Source: Brevibacillus sp. (GTDB lineage: Bacteria; Bacillota; Bacilli; Brevibacillales; Brevibacillaceae). From it: a stretch of 64,000 nt of DNA. The DNA lies in the NCBI GenBank assembly GCA_017656235.1, contig JACDOF010000001.1, positions 372,001 to 436,000 of the forward strand, in the 5' to 3' direction. Below, piece by piece: positions 48,008 to 59,049 of the stretch. Position 1 is the stretch's first letter. Each line of letters begins with the position of its first letter. Under the pieces are notes generated by a model. That model saw only the letters and a list, made by a program, of their open reading frames with translations. It searched no databases and was not told the origin of the DNA. Both the position numbers and the translations under genes were made by a program.

Positions 48008-48034
48008 AGAGTGGGGAAACCCACTCTTTCTTTC
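48008..48034 (+). promoter_or_regulatory. Attenuator-like hairpin in the rimP-nusA leader
   Basis: AGAGTGGG (48008-48015), GAAA tetraloop, CCCACTCT (48020-48027), then an interrupted T tract (TTCTTTC). In B. subtilis NusA represses its own operon through a NusA-dependent terminator in this leader; the weak tract here fits such a site. It follows the promoter by about 30 nt. Confidence 0.75.
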
Positions 48035-48072
48035 TGGCTGAACAAACACGTTAGACAAAGGGAGGTACTTTT

Positions 48073-48531
48073 TTGAGCAAGGTAACGGAAATCGTCACAG
48101 ATCTGGTTCAGCCGATTCTCGATGAGTTGGGGCTGGAACTGGTCGAGATCGAGTACGTCAAGGAGGGCGGCAACTGGTTTTTGCGGGTCTACATCGATAA
48201 CGAGACCGGCACGATCGACATCGACGAGTGCGGCGTTGTCAGCGAACGGTTGAGCCAGCGCCTCGACGAGGTGGATCCGATTCCCAACGCCTATTTCCTG
48301 GAGGTATCGTCCCCTGGAGCGGAGCGGCCGCTGCGGCAGGAAAAAGACTTTCGCAAAGCCATCGGCAAGCATGTACATATTACCACCAAACAACCGCTGG
48401 AAGGACAGACGGTCTTTACCGGCGAGTTGATCTCATTTGAGGGAGGTCAACTGACGGTAAAAGAGGCAAAACAGTCGTTTGTCATTCCGCTGGATCAGGT
48501 CGACGAAGCCCGCACGGCGATCGTCTTTTAG
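48073..48531 (+). CDS. rimP: Ribosome maturation factor RimP
   Basis: 152 residues. Assists 30S subunit maturation. Typical segments: [20 protein letters not shown], then [18 protein letters not shown] 48073 has GGAGGT 6 nt upstream. First gene of the nusA operon. Confidence 0.97.
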   Translation: MSKVTEIVTDLVQPILDELGLELVEIEYVKEGGNWFLRVYIDNETGTIDIDECGVVSERLSQRLDEVDPIPNAYFLEVSSPGAERPLRQEKDFRKAIGKHVHITTKQPLEGQTVFTGELISFEGGQLTVKEAKQSFVIPLDQVDEARTAIVF

Positions 48532-48555
48532 TTGAAAGGAGGAACCAGTACTGAC

Positions 48556-49650
48556 ATGAATGTCGATTTTATGGATGCACTGAATGAGATTGAAAGAGAG
48601 AAAGGAATCTCCAAGGACGTCTTGATCGAAGCAATTGAGGCCGCGTTGATCTCCGGTTACAAACGAAACTTTAATTCCGCGCAGAATGTACGCGTTGATG
48701 TCAATCGACACACGGGCCAGGTGCGCGTATTTGCTCGCAAGACAGTGGTGGAAGAGGTCCTCGACCCGCGTCTGGAGATCTCGCTGGAAGCGGCGCAGGA
48801 GATCGACCCCAATTATCGGCTGGATGACATCGTCGAGCTGGAGGTGACGCCACGCGACTTTGGACGCATCGCCGCCCAGACGGCAAAACAGGTGGTGACC
48901 CAGCGCATCCGTGAGGCGGAGAGGGGGCTGATCTACAGCGAGTTCGTCGAGCGCGAGGAAGACATCATTACCGGTGTGGTGCAGCGGCAGGACGCACGCA
49001 ATTTCTACATTGACCTGGGCAAGGCGGAAGCCGTCATGCCGCTGACGGAAAAAATGCCGACCGATGACTTTAAACCGCAGGATCGGATTAAGGCCTACAT
49101 CATCAAAGTGGAGAAAACGACAAAGGGACCGCAGATCGTGGTCTCCCGCACTCATCCTGGATTGCTAAAACGATTGTTCGAACTGGAAGTACCGGAAATT
49201 TACGACGGTGTCGTGGAAATCAAGTCGGTGGCACGGGAAGCAGGGGACCGCTCCAAAATCGCTGTTCATTCGATCAATCCCGATGTCGATCCGGTTGGCG
49301 CCTGTGTGGGTCCCAAGGGGATGCGGGTGCAGGCCATCGTCAACGAACTGAAGGGCGAAAAGATCGACATCGTGCGCTGGTCGGAGGACCCGGCGGAATT
49401 CGTAGCCAACGCGCTTAGCCCATCCAAGGTGCTGCACGTCGAAGTACATGCGGCCGAAAAAATGACGCGCGTAATCGTGCCTGACTACCAACTGTCGCTG
49501 GCGATCGGCAAACGCGGCCAGAATGCCCGGTTGGCGGCAAAGCTCACCGGATGGAAAATCGACATAAAGAGCGAGAGTCAGGCTGAAGAGGAAGGTATCA
49601 GCTATCCAAAAGATAACGAAGAACCGTCGACGGATGTGGGAGTACAATGA
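48556..49650 (+). CDS. nusA: Transcription termination/antitermination factor NusA
   Basis: 364 residues, the short Gram-positive form without the C-terminal acidic repeats. N-terminal RNA polymerase-binding domain, S1 domain (about 130-200) and two KH domains with the GPKGMRVQAIVNEL and IGKRGQNARLAAKLTGW loops. ATG 48556 gives the family N-terminus; AAAGGAGG lies about 11 nt upstream. The end overlaps ylxR (ATGA). Confidence 0.98.
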   Translation: MNVDFMDALNEIEREKGISKDVLIEAIEAALISGYKRNFNSAQNVRVDVNRHTGQVRVFARKTVVEEVLDPRLEISLEAAQEIDPNYRLDDIVELEVTPRDFGRIAAQTAKQVVTQRIREAERGLIYSEFVEREEDIITGVVQRQDARNFYIDLGKAEAVMPLTEKMPTDDFKPQDRIKAYIIKVEKTTKGPQIVVSRTHPGLLKRLFELEVPEIYDGVVEIKSVAREAGDRSKIAVHSINPDVDPVGACVGPKGMRVQAIVNELKGEKIDIVRWSEDPAEFVANALSPSKVLHVEVHAAEKMTRVIVPDYQLSLAIGKRGQNARLAAKLTGWKIDIKSESQAEEEGISYPKDNEEPSTDVGVQ

Positions 49651-49937
49651 AAGTGAAAAAAGTCCCGTTGCGAAAGTGCATCGTCTGTCAACAGATGTTT
49701 CCTAAAAAGGAGCTGCTGCGCATCGTGCGCACACCGCAGGAAGAAATCGTGATTGACCCGACGGGCAAAGCGGCCGGCAGGGGAGCGTACGTCTGTACGA
49801 GTGAAACCTGCCGGACGCCGGATACCTTTGCATCGGGCAAGTGGAAAAAAGTGCTGGAGCGGGCGCTCAACATGAGCATTTCACAGGAACAGTACGAACA
49901 GTTTCGCCAGAATTGGCAGGAGATGATCGGCAAGTGA
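49647..49937 (+). CDS. rnpM: YlxR family RNA-binding protein (RnpM)
   Basis: 96 residues. The YlxR fold is recognised by [20 protein letters not shown] and [14 protein letters not shown]. In B. subtilis the protein was renamed RnpM, a modulator of RNase P. It overlaps nusA by 4 bp and ylxQ by 4 bp, so the three are tightly coupled. Confidence 0.95.
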   Translation: MKVKKVPLRKCIVCQQMFPKKELLRIVRTPQEEIVIDPTGKAAGRGAYVCTSETCRTPDTFASGKWKKVLERALNMSISQEQYEQFRQNWQEMIGK

Positions 49938-50242
49938 ACGAGAAGCTGGCGCAGATGTTGGGTTTGACGATGCGGGCCCGCAAGCTGATCAGCGGAGAAG
50001 AACAAGTGCTGAATGCCGTGCGCAGCGGTAAAGCCAGGCTGGTTTTGCTCGCCGCTGATGCTTCAGCCAACACAGCCAAGAAAGTAACGGACAAATGTCG
50101 TCATTACGAGGTGTCCTGTCATACCGTCTCCGACCGCTACGAACTGGGACGGGCGATCGGCAAGGAGGCGCGTGTCGTAGTGGCCGTGACGGACGCCAAT
50201 CTCGCGGAAAACATCCAGCGCCTTCTCGCACCGAATCCATAA
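49934..50242 (+). CDS. ylxQ: L7Ae-family RNA-binding protein YlxQ
   Basis: 102 residues. L7Ae/L30e family, kink-turn RNA binders: [20 protein letters not shown] at the N-terminus and [18 protein letters not shown] 49934 overlaps the ylxR stop (GTGA). Its RNA partner in this organism is unknown. infB follows after 11 bp. Confidence 0.94.
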   Translation: MNEKLAQMLGLTMRARKLISGEEQVLNAVRSGKARLVLLAADASANTAKKVTDKCRHYEVSCHTVSDRYELGRAIGKEARVVVAVTDANLAENIQRLLAPNP

Positions 50243-50253
50243 GGGGTGATTGT

Positions 50254-52668
50254 ATGAAGACACGCGTGTATGAATACGCAAAAAAACAGAATATGAGCAG
50301 TAAAGAAATCATTACGTTGCTGAAACGCTTAAATATAGAAGTAGCCAATCACATGAGCGTGATGGATCAAGAGATGATAACCAAGGTGGAACAGCACCTC
50401 GAAAAGCTGCGCACTTCTGCGCCGCGACCGGGCGAGAACAAGCAGGGTGCTGCCGGACAGAAAGCAGCAGCGTCACAGCAGTCTGCGGAAGCAAAACCAG
50501 CCCCTGAAGCGGGCAGGGCTGTTCAGGCAGGGGAGAAGAAAGAGCGAAACCGAAGCGGTGACAAGCAAAAAGGGAACCGCCCCGAACAGCGCAACAGGCA
50601 AAACCAGAAACAGGGGAAGAATCAGGAGCGGAGAGCGAACGACATGAAGAACCATGCAGGGAAACAAACAGACCGCAAACAAGTCAAGCAATCCACACAG
50701 GCAGCTGCAGCCGACCCCAAAGAGTTTGCCGATGAGTATGAGGATAAAGTAAAAATACCGCCCAAAGTGGGGATGGAGAAACGGGAGAAGATCAAAAAGG
50801 GTCCCAGCGGTAAAAAGAGTTTTGAAGAGACTAAGAAAAACGTTCCCTTCAACAAGAGCAACCGCCGCAATGACAAAGGCCGCGGCAGCCAGCGCGATCA
50901 GCGTCCGGCTCCCGAACCGCCGAGCAAGATCACCTTTACCGAGTCGCTCACTGTGGCCGAGTTGGCCAAGAAACTGCGCAAAGAGCCGGCCGAAATCATC
51001 AAGAAACTGTTTATGCTGGGCGTAATGGCCACCATCAACCAGGACTTGGACAAAGATACCATCGAACTGATTTGTGCCGAATACAATGTAGAGGTAGAAG
51101 AGAAGATCGTGATTGACGAGACCAATTTCGAGACGATTGAAGAGGTGGACAATCCGGAAGATCTGGTGGAACGTCCCCCTGTCGTGACGATCATGGGTCA
51201 CGTCGACCATGGCAAAACCACGCTTCTTGACGCGATTCGCTCCACCAACGTGGTGGCTGGAGAAGCAGGCGGAATTACGCAACATATCGGTGCCTATCAG
51301 GTAGAAGTCAAAGGGAAGAAGATCACTTTCCTCGATACGCCCGGACACGCCGCTTTTACGACGATGCGGGCGCGCGGGGCACAAATAACCGACATCACCA
51401 TTCTGGTTGTGGCTGCTGACGATGGTGTCAAGCCGCAGACTGTGGAAGCAATCAGTCACGCCAAAGCGGCGAACGTCCCGATCATCGTAGCGATCAACAA
51501 GATCGACAAACCGGAAGCAAACCCGGAGCGAGTCAAACAGGAATTGACAGAATACGAATTGGTAGCCGAAGAGTGGGGCGGCGACACCATTTTTTGCCCC
51601 ATATCCGCAAAAGAACGCAAGGGCTTGGAAGAACTGCTGGAGTACATTCTGCTCGTAGCAGAAATGCAGGAACTGAAAGCCAATCCGAACAAGCGGGCGC
51701 GCGGGACCGTCGTGGAGGCGGAGCTGGACAAAGGGCGTGGACCGGTCGCCACCATCCTCGTGCAGCACGGAACGCTGAAAGTCGGCGATCCGATTGTCGT
51801 CGGGCATACCTACGGCCGTGTGCGGGCGATGGTAAACGACAAGGGACGCCGGATGAAAGAAGCAGGACCGTCCACACCTGTGGAAATTACCGGACTGCAT
51901 GATGTGCCGCAGGCCGGCGATCAGTTCATGGTCTTTGAGGATGAGAAAAAAGCAAGGGCGATCGGAGAAGCGCGAAGCGCCAAACTGCGTGAATCGGAAC
52001 GTCGGGCCAACACACGGGTGTCGCTTGACGACCTGTTCCAGCAGATTCAGGAAGGGGACGTCAAAGAGCTCAATCTGATTATCAAGGCTGATGTCCAAGG
52101 TTCGGTGGAAGCGCTGCGCGGCGCCCTGGAAAAGATCGACGTGAACGGAACCCGCATCAAGGTCATCCACACCGGAGTCGGCGCGATTACGGAGTCAGAC
52201 GTAACACTGGCCAATGCATCCAATGCCATTATCGTCGGCTTTAACGTTCGTCCCGAGCCGAACGCCCGCAACATGGCCGAACAGGAAAAAATCGACATCC
52301 GCCTGCACCGCGTCATCTACAACGTAATCGACGAAATCGAATCGGCGCTCAAAGGGATGCTCGACCCCGAATTCAAAGAGTTGATTATCGGCCAGGCCGA
52401 AGTCCGTCAGGTGTTCAAGATCTCCAAAGTGGGGAATATCGCTGGCTGCTATGTCACCGAGGGACGTATCACCCGCGATGCCGGTGCCCGCGTGATTCGT
52501 GATGGCGTGGTCATCTACGAAGGCAAGCTGGATACCTTGAAGCGCTTTAAAGACGACGTTCGCGAAGTGGCTTCCGGGTACGAATGCGGCTTGACACTAG
52601 AAAAGTTCAACGACATCAAGGAAGGCGACATCATCGAAGCCTTCATCATGGAAGAAGTTAAAGACTGA
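50254..52668 (+). CDS. infB: Translation initiation factor IF-2
   Basis: 804 residues. A variable Gln/Lys/Arg-rich N-terminal region (about 50-240) precedes the GTPase core: G1 [11 protein letters not shown]3 DTPGHAAF, G4 NKIDKPEA, then beta-barrel and C-terminal initiator-tRNA-binding domains. The N-terminus [20 protein letters not shown] is the Bacillus-type IF2N. ATG 50254 follows AAGGGGTGA. It places fMet-tRNA on the 30S subunit. Confidence 0.98.
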   Translation: MKTRVYEYAKKQNMSSKEIITLLKRLNIEVANHMSVMDQEMITKVEQHLEKLRTSAPRPGENKQGAAGQKAAASQQSAEAKPAPEAGRAVQAGEKKERNRSGDKQKGNRPEQRNRQNQKQGKNQERRANDMKNHAGKQTDRKQVKQSTQAAAADPKEFADEYEDKVKIPPKVGMEKREKIKKGPSGKKSFEETKKNVPFNKSNRRNDKGRGSQRDQRPAPEPPSKITFTESLTVAELAKKLRKEPAEIIKKLFMLGVMATINQDLDKDTIELICAEYNVEVEEKIVIDETNFETIEEVDNPEDLVERPPVVTIMGHVDHGKTTLLDAIRSTNVVAGEAGGITQHIGAYQVEVKGKKITFLDTPGHAAFTTMRARGAQITDITILVVAADDGVKPQTVEAISHAKAANVPIIVAINKIDKPEANPERVKQELTEYELVAEEWGGDTIFCPISAKERKGLEELLEYILLVAEMQELKANPNKRARGTVVEAELDKGRGPVATILVQHGTLKVGDPIVVGHTYGRVRAMVNDKGRRMKEAGPSTPVEITGLHDVPQAGDQFMVFEDEKKARAIGEARSAKLRESERRANTRVSLDDLFQQIQEGDVKELNLIIKADVQGSVEALRGALEKIDVNGTRIKVIHTGVGAITESDVTLANASNAIIVGFNVRPEPNARNMAEQEKIDIRLHRVIYNVIDEIESALKGMLDPEFKELIIGQAEVRQVFKISKVGNIAGCYVTEGRITRDAGARVIRDGVVIYEGKLDTLKRFKDDVREVASGYECGLTLEKFNDIKEGDIIEAFIMEEVKD

Positions 52669-52949
52669 TGGTCGGGGTAGCGCGAGTAGAGCTGCATCTG
52701 CCCGCCTGCCAGTCGCTGAAAGAGAAGCGGTCGATTGTCAAAAGTATCATCGCCCGCCTGCGCAACAAGTTTAACGTTTCCGTAGCGGAAACGGCTTATC
52801 TGGAGCAATGGCAGCGTACCGAACTGGTAATCGCTGCCGTTGCCAATGAGATCTCCTTTTTGGAACGGGAGTTGGCACAGGCCGTGCGGCTGGTTGAAAT
52901 GGTTCCCAATGTCGAGTTGATCGGCCATATTACGGAATACTACGAGTAG
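52668..52949 (+). CDS. ylxP: DUF503 family protein YlxP
   Basis: 93 residues, the usual size. DUF503 pattern: ARVELHLPACQSLKEKRSIV, ATG overlaps the infB stop (TGATG). Function in translation or ribosome assembly is suggested by constant linkage with infB and rbfA, but the activity is not established. Confidence 0.94.
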   Translation: MVGVARVELHLPACQSLKEKRSIVKSIIARLRNKFNVSVAETAYLEQWQRTELVIAAVANEISFLERELAQAVRLVEMVPNVELIGHITEYYE

Positions 52950-52976
52950 GGCGCGTACCGGAGGTGAATTGATCCG

Positions 52977-53339
52977 ATGAACAAGACGCGGTTGAACCGT
53001 GTGGGAGAAGAGATCAAAAAAGAACTTAGCATCCTCTTGCAGCGGGAGATGAAAGACCCGCGCATCGGCTTTGTTACCGTCACAGATGTGGAAGTGACCA
53101 GTGACCTCCAGCTGGCCAAAGTGTACGTCAGCATCTTTGGCAGCGAGGAACAGCGGGAAACAAGCCTTGCTGGCTTGCAGAAGGCAAAGGGATACTTGCG
53201 TACGGAAATCGGCAGACGTGTCAAACTGCGTCATACTCCAGAGCTTGTCTTTAAACTGGATCAGTCCATTGATTACGGAAACAAAATCGATTCGATCTTG
53301 CGGCAGCTTTCCACCAGCGAAGGGAATGGAACATCATGA
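52977..53339 (+). CDS. rbfA: 30S ribosome-binding factor RbfA
   Basis: 120 residues. Single KH-like domain: [38 protein letters not shown] and [18 protein letters not shown]. Needed for late 16S rRNA processing. ATG 52977 follows GGAGGTG. The end overlaps nrnA by 4 bp. Confidence 0.97.
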   Translation: MNKTRLNRVGEEIKKELSILLQREMKDPRIGFVTVTDVEVTSDLQLAKVYVSIFGSEEQRETSLAGLQKAKGYLRTEIGRRVKLRHTPELVFKLDQSIDYGNKIDSILRQLSTSEGNGTS

Positions 53340-54331
53340 GCGCCTACGAGAACGCGCTGCGGGAAGCGGTGCAATTCATGCGCGAACACGAGCGGTTTTT
53401 GATCGTTTCGCACGTGAGCCCGGACGGCGATACGACCAGCGCCGCGCTGGCAACGGCGCTGATGCTGGAGCAGCTTGGGAAAAGCTACGTGATCGTCAAT
53501 GAAGGGGCTACACCGGCCAAGTTTGATTTCCTGCCGCGTTTTGCCCGCATTGTCAATCTGGCCGAGCAGCCACTGCAGGAGACATTTTCACACGTGATCG
53601 CGGTTGATGCGGCTGACAGCAGGCGGATGGGAGCGGTTTCCCATTTGTTTTCCCCTGACGTACAACTGCTTAACATTGACCACCATCCGACCAACGACTG
53701 CTTTGGCTCGCTTAACCTGATACGCACTGACGCAGCGGCTACGGTGGAGATCATGTACGATCTGGTGGAAGCAGGCGGGTTTCACCTTGACGAGGAACTC
53801 GCCACCTGCCTGTACACGGGATTGGTTACGGATACGGGCGGATTCCGTTACGCCAATACAAGTGCGGAAGTGATGAAGATTGCGTCCAGGCTGCTGGGGT
53901 ACGGTGTCAAACCGGGAGAGATCGCCGACCGCTGCTTGGAGTCGATCACCCTGGGCCATGTTCGTCTGCTGGAGCGGACCTTGGGCTCACTGACGCTGAC
54001 GCACGGCCGGATGGTCGCCGCCCTTAAAGTGACCCGCCGTGATCTTGTGGAGGCCGGGGCATCTTCAGATGATTTGGGCGGTTTGGTCAATTACGCAAGA
54101 AATATCGAAGGTGTGGAAGTAGGTCTGCTGTTGACCGAGGTGGAGGCTGGCCTTGTCAAGGCCAACCTGCGCTCCCGCCGTCAGGTTGATGTATCGAAAG
54201 TAGCCAAATCCTTTGGCGGAGGTGGGCATGCCAGGGCGGCCGGCTATACTTACCACGGCAGCATCGAGGATGCGCTGCAGGAACTCCTGGACAAGCTGAG
54301 CGAACTACTTGGAGTGGAAAAAGATGCGTGA
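53336..54331 (+). CDS. nrnA: DHH family phosphoesterase (NrnA-like oligoribonuclease/pAp phosphatase)
   Basis: 331 residues. DHH signature NIDHHPTND (near 53680-53695), N-terminal [25 protein letters not shown], and the DHHA1 domain with [11 protein letters not shown] near the C-terminus. NrnA degrades very short RNAs and 3'-phosphoadenosine 5'-phosphate. It sits between rbfA and truB, as in many Firmicutes but not B. subtilis. ATG 53336 lies in the rbfA stop. Confidence 0.94.
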   Translation: MSAYENALREAVQFMREHERFLIVSHVSPDGDTTSAALATALMLEQLGKSYVIVNEGATPAKFDFLPRFARIVNLAEQPLQETFSHVIAVDAADSRRMGAVSHLFSPDVQLLNIDHHPTNDCFGSLNLIRTDAAATVEIMYDLVEAGGFHLDEELATCLYTGLVTDTGGFRYANTSAEVMKIASRLLGYGVKPGEIADRCLESITLGHVRLLERTLGSLTLTHGRMVAALKVTRRDLVEAGASSDDLGGLVNYARNIEGVEVGLLLTEVEAGLVKANLRSRRQVDVSKVAKSFGGGGHARAAGYTYHGSIEDALQELLDKLSELLGVEKDA

Positions 54332-55241
54332 CATGCACGGTGTATTGGTGTTGGACAAACCTGCCGGGCTTACTTCACACGACTGCGTTGCCCGTATTCG
54401 CCGGTTGTTTCGCGTCCGCAAGGTGGGACATGCCGGGACACTCGATCCGGATGTGACCGGCGTGCTTCCCATCTGTCTGGGACAGGCCACCCGAATCATT
54501 GAATACCTGCAGGAACTGCCCAAAGCGTACGAAGTGGTCATGCAGCTGGGCAGCTCCACCACGACGGAAGATGCCAGCGGAGAGGTGGTTGAAGAAACGA
54601 CTGTTGATGCGGAAGCAATCACGGAGGAGCGGGTTCGCTCCCTAATGCGAGACTTCCTGGGCGATATCAGTCAGGTCCCACCCATGTATTCAGCGGTCAA
54701 GGTGAACGGCAAACGATTGTACCAACTGGCCCGTCAGGGACATGTCGTCGAGCGAGAGCCGCGGTCCGTTACCATCTATGATCTGTCACTAAAGGGCATC
54801 ACCTGCACGCCACACGTGCAGCTTCGGTTTTACTGTCGCTGTTCAAAAGGTACCTATATCCGTACCTTATGTGTTGACCTTGGGGCAGCGTTGGGGTATC
54901 CTGCCCATATGACCTGGCTTAAGCGGGTGGAGAGTGGTTCGTTTCAGCTGCAGCAAGCGGTGCAGTTGGAAGAGATCGAACAACTGCATAGTCAGGGAGG
55001 AGATCTTTCCCGGCTGCTCATCCCCATTGACGAAGCCCTTTCGTTTATGCCGCGAGTAGAGGTTCCACCCGCACGAAAAACAGCGGTGCTGAACGGACTG
55101 CCGACTGCTCTGGCAGTTGGCGCGGCTGAAGAAGGAAGCCTGATACGGCTGTATGCCGGTGAGCAGCTCCTGGGCATTCACCGCGTCTTGCACGGACCCA
55201 AAGGGCTGTATGCCAAACCGGTAAAAGTTTTTCACTTTTGA
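54324..55241 (+). CDS. truB: tRNA pseudouridine(55) synthase TruB
   Basis: 305 residues. The catalytic Asp is in GHAGTLDPDVTGVLP. Other family pieces: LVLDKPAGLTSHDCV and VPPMYSAVKVNGKRLY. ATG 54324 has TTGGAG about 9 nt upstream and overlaps the nrnA end by 8 bp; ATG 54333 is another possibility. It makes pseudouridine 55 in the T loop of tRNAs. Confidence 0.97.
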   Translation: MRDMHGVLVLDKPAGLTSHDCVARIRRLFRVRKVGHAGTLDPDVTGVLPICLGQATRIIEYLQELPKAYEVVMQLGSSTTTEDASGEVVEETTVDAEAITEERVRSLMRDFLGDISQVPPMYSAVKVNGKRLYQLARQGHVVEREPRSVTIYDLSLKGITCTPHVQLRFYCRCSKGTYIRTLCVDLGAALGYPAHMTWLKRVESGSFQLQQAVQLEEIEQLHSQGGDLSRLLIPIDEALSFMPRVEVPPARKTAVLNGLPTALAVGAAEEGSLIRLYAGEQLLGIHRVLHGPKGLYAKPVKVFHF

Positions 55242-55252
55242 GGTGGGAAAGG

Positions 55253-56194
55253 TTGAAGACGATTCGATTGTCGTACCCGTTGCCGCAGGATTGTGAGACC
55301 GTACCCTGCTCTCTGGCCATCGGTTACTTTGACGGTGTGCACCTGGGGCATCGGCGGGTCATTCAAACCGCAATCGACGCCGCCAAGGCGCAGGGACTTC
55401 ACAGTGCGGTGATGACCTTTGATCCGCATCCCCGTGAAGTACTGGGCCAGAGCGGCTATACGCACTACCTGACGCCGCTTGCGGACAAACTGGAGCAGAT
55501 GGAGAAGATGGGCGTTGATATCGCCTATGTCATGACGTTTGACATTCCGTTTTCGTCCGTTTATCCCGAAGAGTTTATTGCGGAAGTGTTGGTGCCGCTT
55601 GAGGCTCGGCACATCGTCGTCGGTTTTGACTACACCTTCGGCTACCGCGGCAAAGGAACGGCCCAGACACTTGGCGAGCACAGCGAGGGTCGGTATACGC
55701 TGGACATCGTCGGACCGGTTAACCGTCTGGGCGAAAAAGTAAGCAGCACCGTGATTCGCGAGTATATTCATCATGGGGCGGTCGAACAAGCCCGACATCT
55801 GCTGGGACGTCCGTATAAAATCAAGGGTACGGTCGTACACGGAGACAAGCGAGGTCGCACGATCGGTTTTCCCACAGCCAATCTGGCGCTGGCAGGGCCT
55901 TATTTGATCGGAAAAAACGGCGTTTACGGTGTACGTGTCACACTGGACGGTCAGATCTATCACGGTGTGATGAACATCGGCATCAAGCCGACTTTTGCGC
56001 TGGAAAAAAAAGAAAAATCCCTGGAAGTGCATTTGTTCGATTTTGATGGCGAAATCTACGGTAACGAGCTTGCCGTGGAGTTCCTCTTTTTCCTTAGGGA
56101 CGAGCAGAAGTTTTCTGGCGTAGATGCGTTGGTTGCTCAGATCAGAAAAGATGTGGAGATGGCAAAACGGAAGTTTGCTTCGACGCAGTACTGA
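55253..56194 (+). CDS. ribF: Bifunctional riboflavin kinase/FAD synthetase
   Basis: 313 residues. N-terminal FMN adenylyltransferase domain (GYFDGVHLGHRRVI; the VVGFDYTFGYRGKG segment) and a C-terminal riboflavin kinase domain (GRTIGFPTANL, near 55855). TTG 55253 is chosen because GAGGTGG lies upstream and the N-terminus becomes MKTIRLSY as in B. subtilis RibC. It ends the nusA-infB operon. Confidence 0.96.
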   Translation: MKTIRLSYPLPQDCETVPCSLAIGYFDGVHLGHRRVIQTAIDAAKAQGLHSAVMTFDPHPREVLGQSGYTHYLTPLADKLEQMEKMGVDIAYVMTFDIPFSSVYPEEFIAEVLVPLEARHIVVGFDYTFGYRGKGTAQTLGEHSEGRYTLDIVGPVNRLGEKVSSTVIREYIHHGAVEQARHLLGRPYKIKGTVVHGDKRGRTIGFPTANLALAGPYLIGKNGVYGVRVTLDGQIYHGVMNIGIKPTFALEKKEKSLEVHLFDFDGEIYGNELAVEFLFFLRDEQKFSGVDALVAQIRKDVEMAKRKFASTQY

Positions 56195-56235
56195 CCCCTT
56201 TCTAATTATGCCCGCAAACTTTCCGCAGGCATCCT

Positions 56236-56264
56236 TTACTTCCCCACCCGCTTTGTGCTATAAT
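56236..56264 (+). promoter_or_regulatory. Promoter of rpsO
   Basis: TATAAT (56259-56264) with the extended -10 TGC immediately upstream, and a weak -35 TTACTT (56236-56241) at 17 bp. Confidence 0.85.
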
Positions 56265-56356
56265 TCGGTTGTTGTTTGACATACCGCAGCTTGGCTGTCC
56301 GATACTCACCGACGGCAGACTCGGCTGACGGGGATAAAACAGGGAGGTGAGACACA
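56265..56356 (+). promoter_or_regulatory. Possible structured leader of rpsO mRNA
   Basis: About 85 nt between the rpsO promoter and start. Short stems are possible, such as CAGC/GCTG (56287-56290, 56294-56297) and CCGA/TCGG (56309-56312, 56321-56324). S15 represses its own mRNA through a leader structure in several bacteria, including Geobacillus; whether this leader has that fold was not verified. Confidence 0.4.
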
Positions 56357-56626
56357 ATGGCTATTTCGCAAGAGCGCAAAAACCAACTGATCAATGAATT
56401 CCGCACCCATGAGAACGATACCGGTTCGCCTGAGGTGCAAATTGCGATTCTGACGGAAAACATCAACAATCTTAACGAGCATTTGCGCATCCACAAAAAG
56501 GATCACCACAGCCGTCGTGGTCTGCTGAAGATGGTTGGTCAGCGGCGTAACCTGCTGAACTACCTGAAAAACAAGGATGTTGCGCGTTATCGTGCGTTGA
56601 TTGACAAGCTTGGTCTGCGCCGTTAA
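56357..56626 (+). CDS. rpsO: 30S ribosomal protein S15
   Basis: 89 residues, exact family size. Contains [20 protein letters not shown] and the [20 protein letters not shown] rRNA-binding helix region. ATG 56357 follows AGGGAGGTGA. Own promoter upstream and terminator downstream; pnp follows, the common rpsO-pnp pairing. Confidence 0.99.
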   Translation: MAISQERKNQLINEFRTHENDTGSPEVQIAILTENINNLNEHLRIHKKDHHSRRGLLKMVGQRRNLLNYLKNKDVARYRALIDKLGLRR

Positions 56627-56649
56627 CCGCGACACGATTGCAAGGAGGG

Positions 56650-56673
56650 AAAGCGGGGAAGCCCGCTTTTTCT
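56650..56673 (+). terminator. Intrinsic terminator of rpsO
   Basis: AAAGCGGG (56650-56657), loop GAAG, CCCGCTTT (56662-56669), then TTCT. Partial readthrough into pnp is likely since no clear pnp promoter was found in the remaining ~100 bp. Confidence 0.85.
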
Positions 56674-56773
56674 ATTATCCTTTTTATCGGTGCTGCAGCA
56701 GGAAATACTACATACAGGTAGAAATCAATCATGTCAGACATATATCCGTCTCGTAAGGAGGACGAACAGCCGA

Positions 56774-58900
56774 ATGGAGCAGCAATTCCGTATATATGAA
56801 TACGATCTGGCAGGCCGAAAGCTGTCGCTTGAGTTTGGCAAGCTGGCCAAACAGGCGACTGGTGCGGTCCTGGTTCGTTATGGGGATACGGCGGTGCTCT
56901 CAACCGTGACCGTATCCAAAGAACCAAAAGAACTTGATTTTTTTCCGCTCACTGTGAACTATGAGGAGCGTTTGTATGCTGTCGGTAAAATCCCCGGCGG
57001 CTTTATCAAACGTGAAGGACGTCCCAGCGAAAAGGCTGTGTTGGCCAGCAGGCTGATTGACCGTCCGATCCGTCCGCTGTTCCCGGACGGCTTTCGAAAT
57101 GAAGTGCAGGTCGTTAACACGGTGCTCTCCGTCGATCAGGATTGTTCGCCGGAGATTGCAGGCATGATCGGAACGTCCGCCGCGCTGTGCACGTCCGGCA
57201 TTCCGTTTAACGGTCCCATCGGCGGGGTAATCGTCGGCCGGATCGATGGGCAGCTGGTGATCAACCCGACTGTCGAGCAGCTGGAGAAGAGCGACATCCA
57301 CCTGACAGTGGCAGGAACCCGGGACGCGATCAACATGGTGGAAGCAGGCGCAAAGGAAGTGCCGGAAGAAGTGATGCTGGAAGCGATCATGTTCGGCCAT
57401 GCCGAAATTCAAAAACTGGTCGACTTCCAGAACAAGATTGTGGAAGAGATCGGACGCCCGAAGATGGAAGTCGTGCTGCATGAGGTGGACAGCGAGATCG
57501 ATGCGGCCGTGCGCAGCTATGCCGAAGCGCGGTTGAAAGAAGCGATCCGCATTGAGGAAAAGCAGGCGCGCGCTGATGCGATTGAGGCCATCAATCAGGA
57601 GACGCGCGAACACTTTGCCGAGATTTATCCGGAACAGGAAGCGGACATTAACGAGGTGCTGCACAATATTGTCAAGGATGAAGTGAGGCGGCTCATCACC
57701 CAGGAAAAGGTGCGCCCCGACGGTCGGGCCTTGAACGAAATTCGCCCCATCTCCTGCGAAGTGGGCATTCTGCCGCGCACCCATGGGTCCGGACTTTTCA
57801 CGCGCGGACAGACGCAGGCACTCAGCGTGTGCACACTTGGAGCTTTGGGGGATGTCCAGATTCTCGACGGCCTGGGACTGGAGGAATCCAAACGCTTCAT
57901 GCACCATTACAACTTCCCGCCGTACAGTGTCGGAGAAGCGCGGCCCTTGCGTGCGCCAGGCAGACGGGAGATCGGTCACGGTGCGCTGGGTGAACGCGCG
58001 ATTGAGCCGATCATTCCTTCTGAAACCGAGTTTCCGTACACCATCCGTCTCGTTTCGGAAGTGCTTGAATCAAACGGTTCCACGTCGCAAGCATCCATCT
58101 GCGCCAGTGTGTTGGCCCTGATGCAGGCCGGCGTACCCATCAAAGCGCCGGTTGCCGGTATCGCCATGGGACTCATCATGGATAAAGACGGGAAAGAGTT
58201 TTCGATCCTGTCGGACATCCAAGGCATGGAAGATCATTTGGGTGACATGGACTTCAAGGTCGCCGGTACGGCGAAAGGGATTACGGCCCTGCAAATGGAC
58301 ATCAAGATCGAGGGCATCAATCGCGAAATCCTGGAGCAGGCCCTGGCCCAGGCCAAGGAAGGTCGCCTGTTCATCCTGGAAAAGATGCTGGAAGTGATTC
58401 CGGAACCGCGCAAGGAATTGTCCCCTTATGCGCCAAAGATCCTGGTCATGACGATCAACCCGGACAAAATCCGCGATGTCATCGGTCCGCAGGGGCGCGT
58501 AATCAACAAGATTATCGAAGAAACCAAGGTCAAGATCGACATCGAACAGGACGGCCGCATTTACATCGCGTCGCCTGACGAAAAAGCCAATCAGCGGGCC
58601 AAACAGATTATCGAGGATCTGGTACGGGAAGTGCAGGTCGGCCAAGTCTATCTCGGTACGGTGAAGCGCGTTGAGAAGTACGGCGCCTTTATCGAACTGT
58701 TCGCTGGCAAGGAGGGGCTCTGCCACATTTCGCAGCTGGCGGAAGAGCGCGTCGCCAGGACAGAGGATGTCGTGTCTGTCGGTGACAAGATTTCCGTCAA
58801 GGTTGTGGAGATCGACGAGCAGGGACGTGTCAATCTCTCCCGCAAGGCGCTGCTGAAAGAACAGGCTGCTGCCAGAAAAGCCGCAGTCAAGGCGGATTAA
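56774..58900 (+). CDS. pnp: Polyribonucleotide nucleotidyltransferase (PNPase)
   Basis: 708 residues. Two RNase PH domains, an alpha-helical linker, a KH domain (about 555-615, [16 protein letters not shown]) and an S1 domain (about 620-690, [20 protein letters not shown]). It is the main 3'-5' phosphorolytic exonuclease of mRNA decay. ATG 56774 follows TAAGGAGGACG. It ends at a strong terminator. Confidence 0.99.
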   Translation: MEQQFRIYEYDLAGRKLSLEFGKLAKQATGAVLVRYGDTAVLSTVTVSKEPKELDFFPLTVNYEERLYAVGKIPGGFIKREGRPSEKAVLASRLIDRPIRPLFPDGFRNEVQVVNTVLSVDQDCSPEIAGMIGTSAALCTSGIPFNGPIGGVIVGRIDGQLVINPTVEQLEKSDIHLTVAGTRDAINMVEAGAKEVPEEVMLEAIMFGHAEIQKLVDFQNKIVEEIGRPKMEVVLHEVDSEIDAAVRSYAEARLKEAIRIEEKQARADAIEAINQETREHFAEIYPEQEADINEVLHNIVKDEVRRLITQEKVRPDGRALNEIRPISCEVGILPRTHGSGLFTRGQTQALSVCTLGALGDVQILDGLGLEESKRFMHHYNFPPYSVGEARPLRAPGRREIGHGALGERAIEPIIPSETEFPYTIRLVSEVLESNGSTSQASICASVLALMQAGVPIKAPVAGIAMGLIMDKDGKEFSILSDIQGMEDHLGDMDFKVAGTAKGITALQMDIKIEGINREILEQALAQAKEGRLFILEKMLEVIPEPRKELSPYAPKILVMTINPDKIRDVIGPQGRVINKIIEETKVKIDIEQDGRIYIASPDEKANQRAKQIIEDLVREVQVGQVYLGTVKRVEKYGAFIELFAGKEGLCHISQLAEERVARTEDVVSVGDKISVKVVEIDEQGRVNLSRKALLKEQAAARKAAVKAD

Positions 58901-58920
58901 ATCCCATATCACACCCAACG

Positions 58921-58967
58921 AAAAGCTTTCTACAAGAAGATGTTCTTCGAGTAGGCAAGCTTTTTTT
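58921..58967 (+). terminator. Intrinsic terminator of pnp
   Basis: Long interrupted stem: AAAGCTT with AAGCTTT, CTAC with GTAG, and GAAGA with TCTTC at the loop, followed by a T run. Spans 58922 to about 58967. Confidence 0.88.
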
Positions 58968-59049
58968 GCTTCTATCTCCCTTGACAAGCTCATACATTGG
59001 ACAAAAAGGACTGGATGAGCATCGTTACGAGAGGGAGAGGGATGACGTG

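Noticed and set aside
50473-52170. Minus-strand open frame of 565 codons opposite infB
   Set aside because: Shadow of infB codon structure; His/Phe/Leu-rich translation with no recognisable domain.
56276-56307. Second rpsO promoter with TTGACA
   Set aside because: The -35 is perfect but the best -10 (GATACT) is 19 bp away and weak; the TATAAT site just upstream is better.
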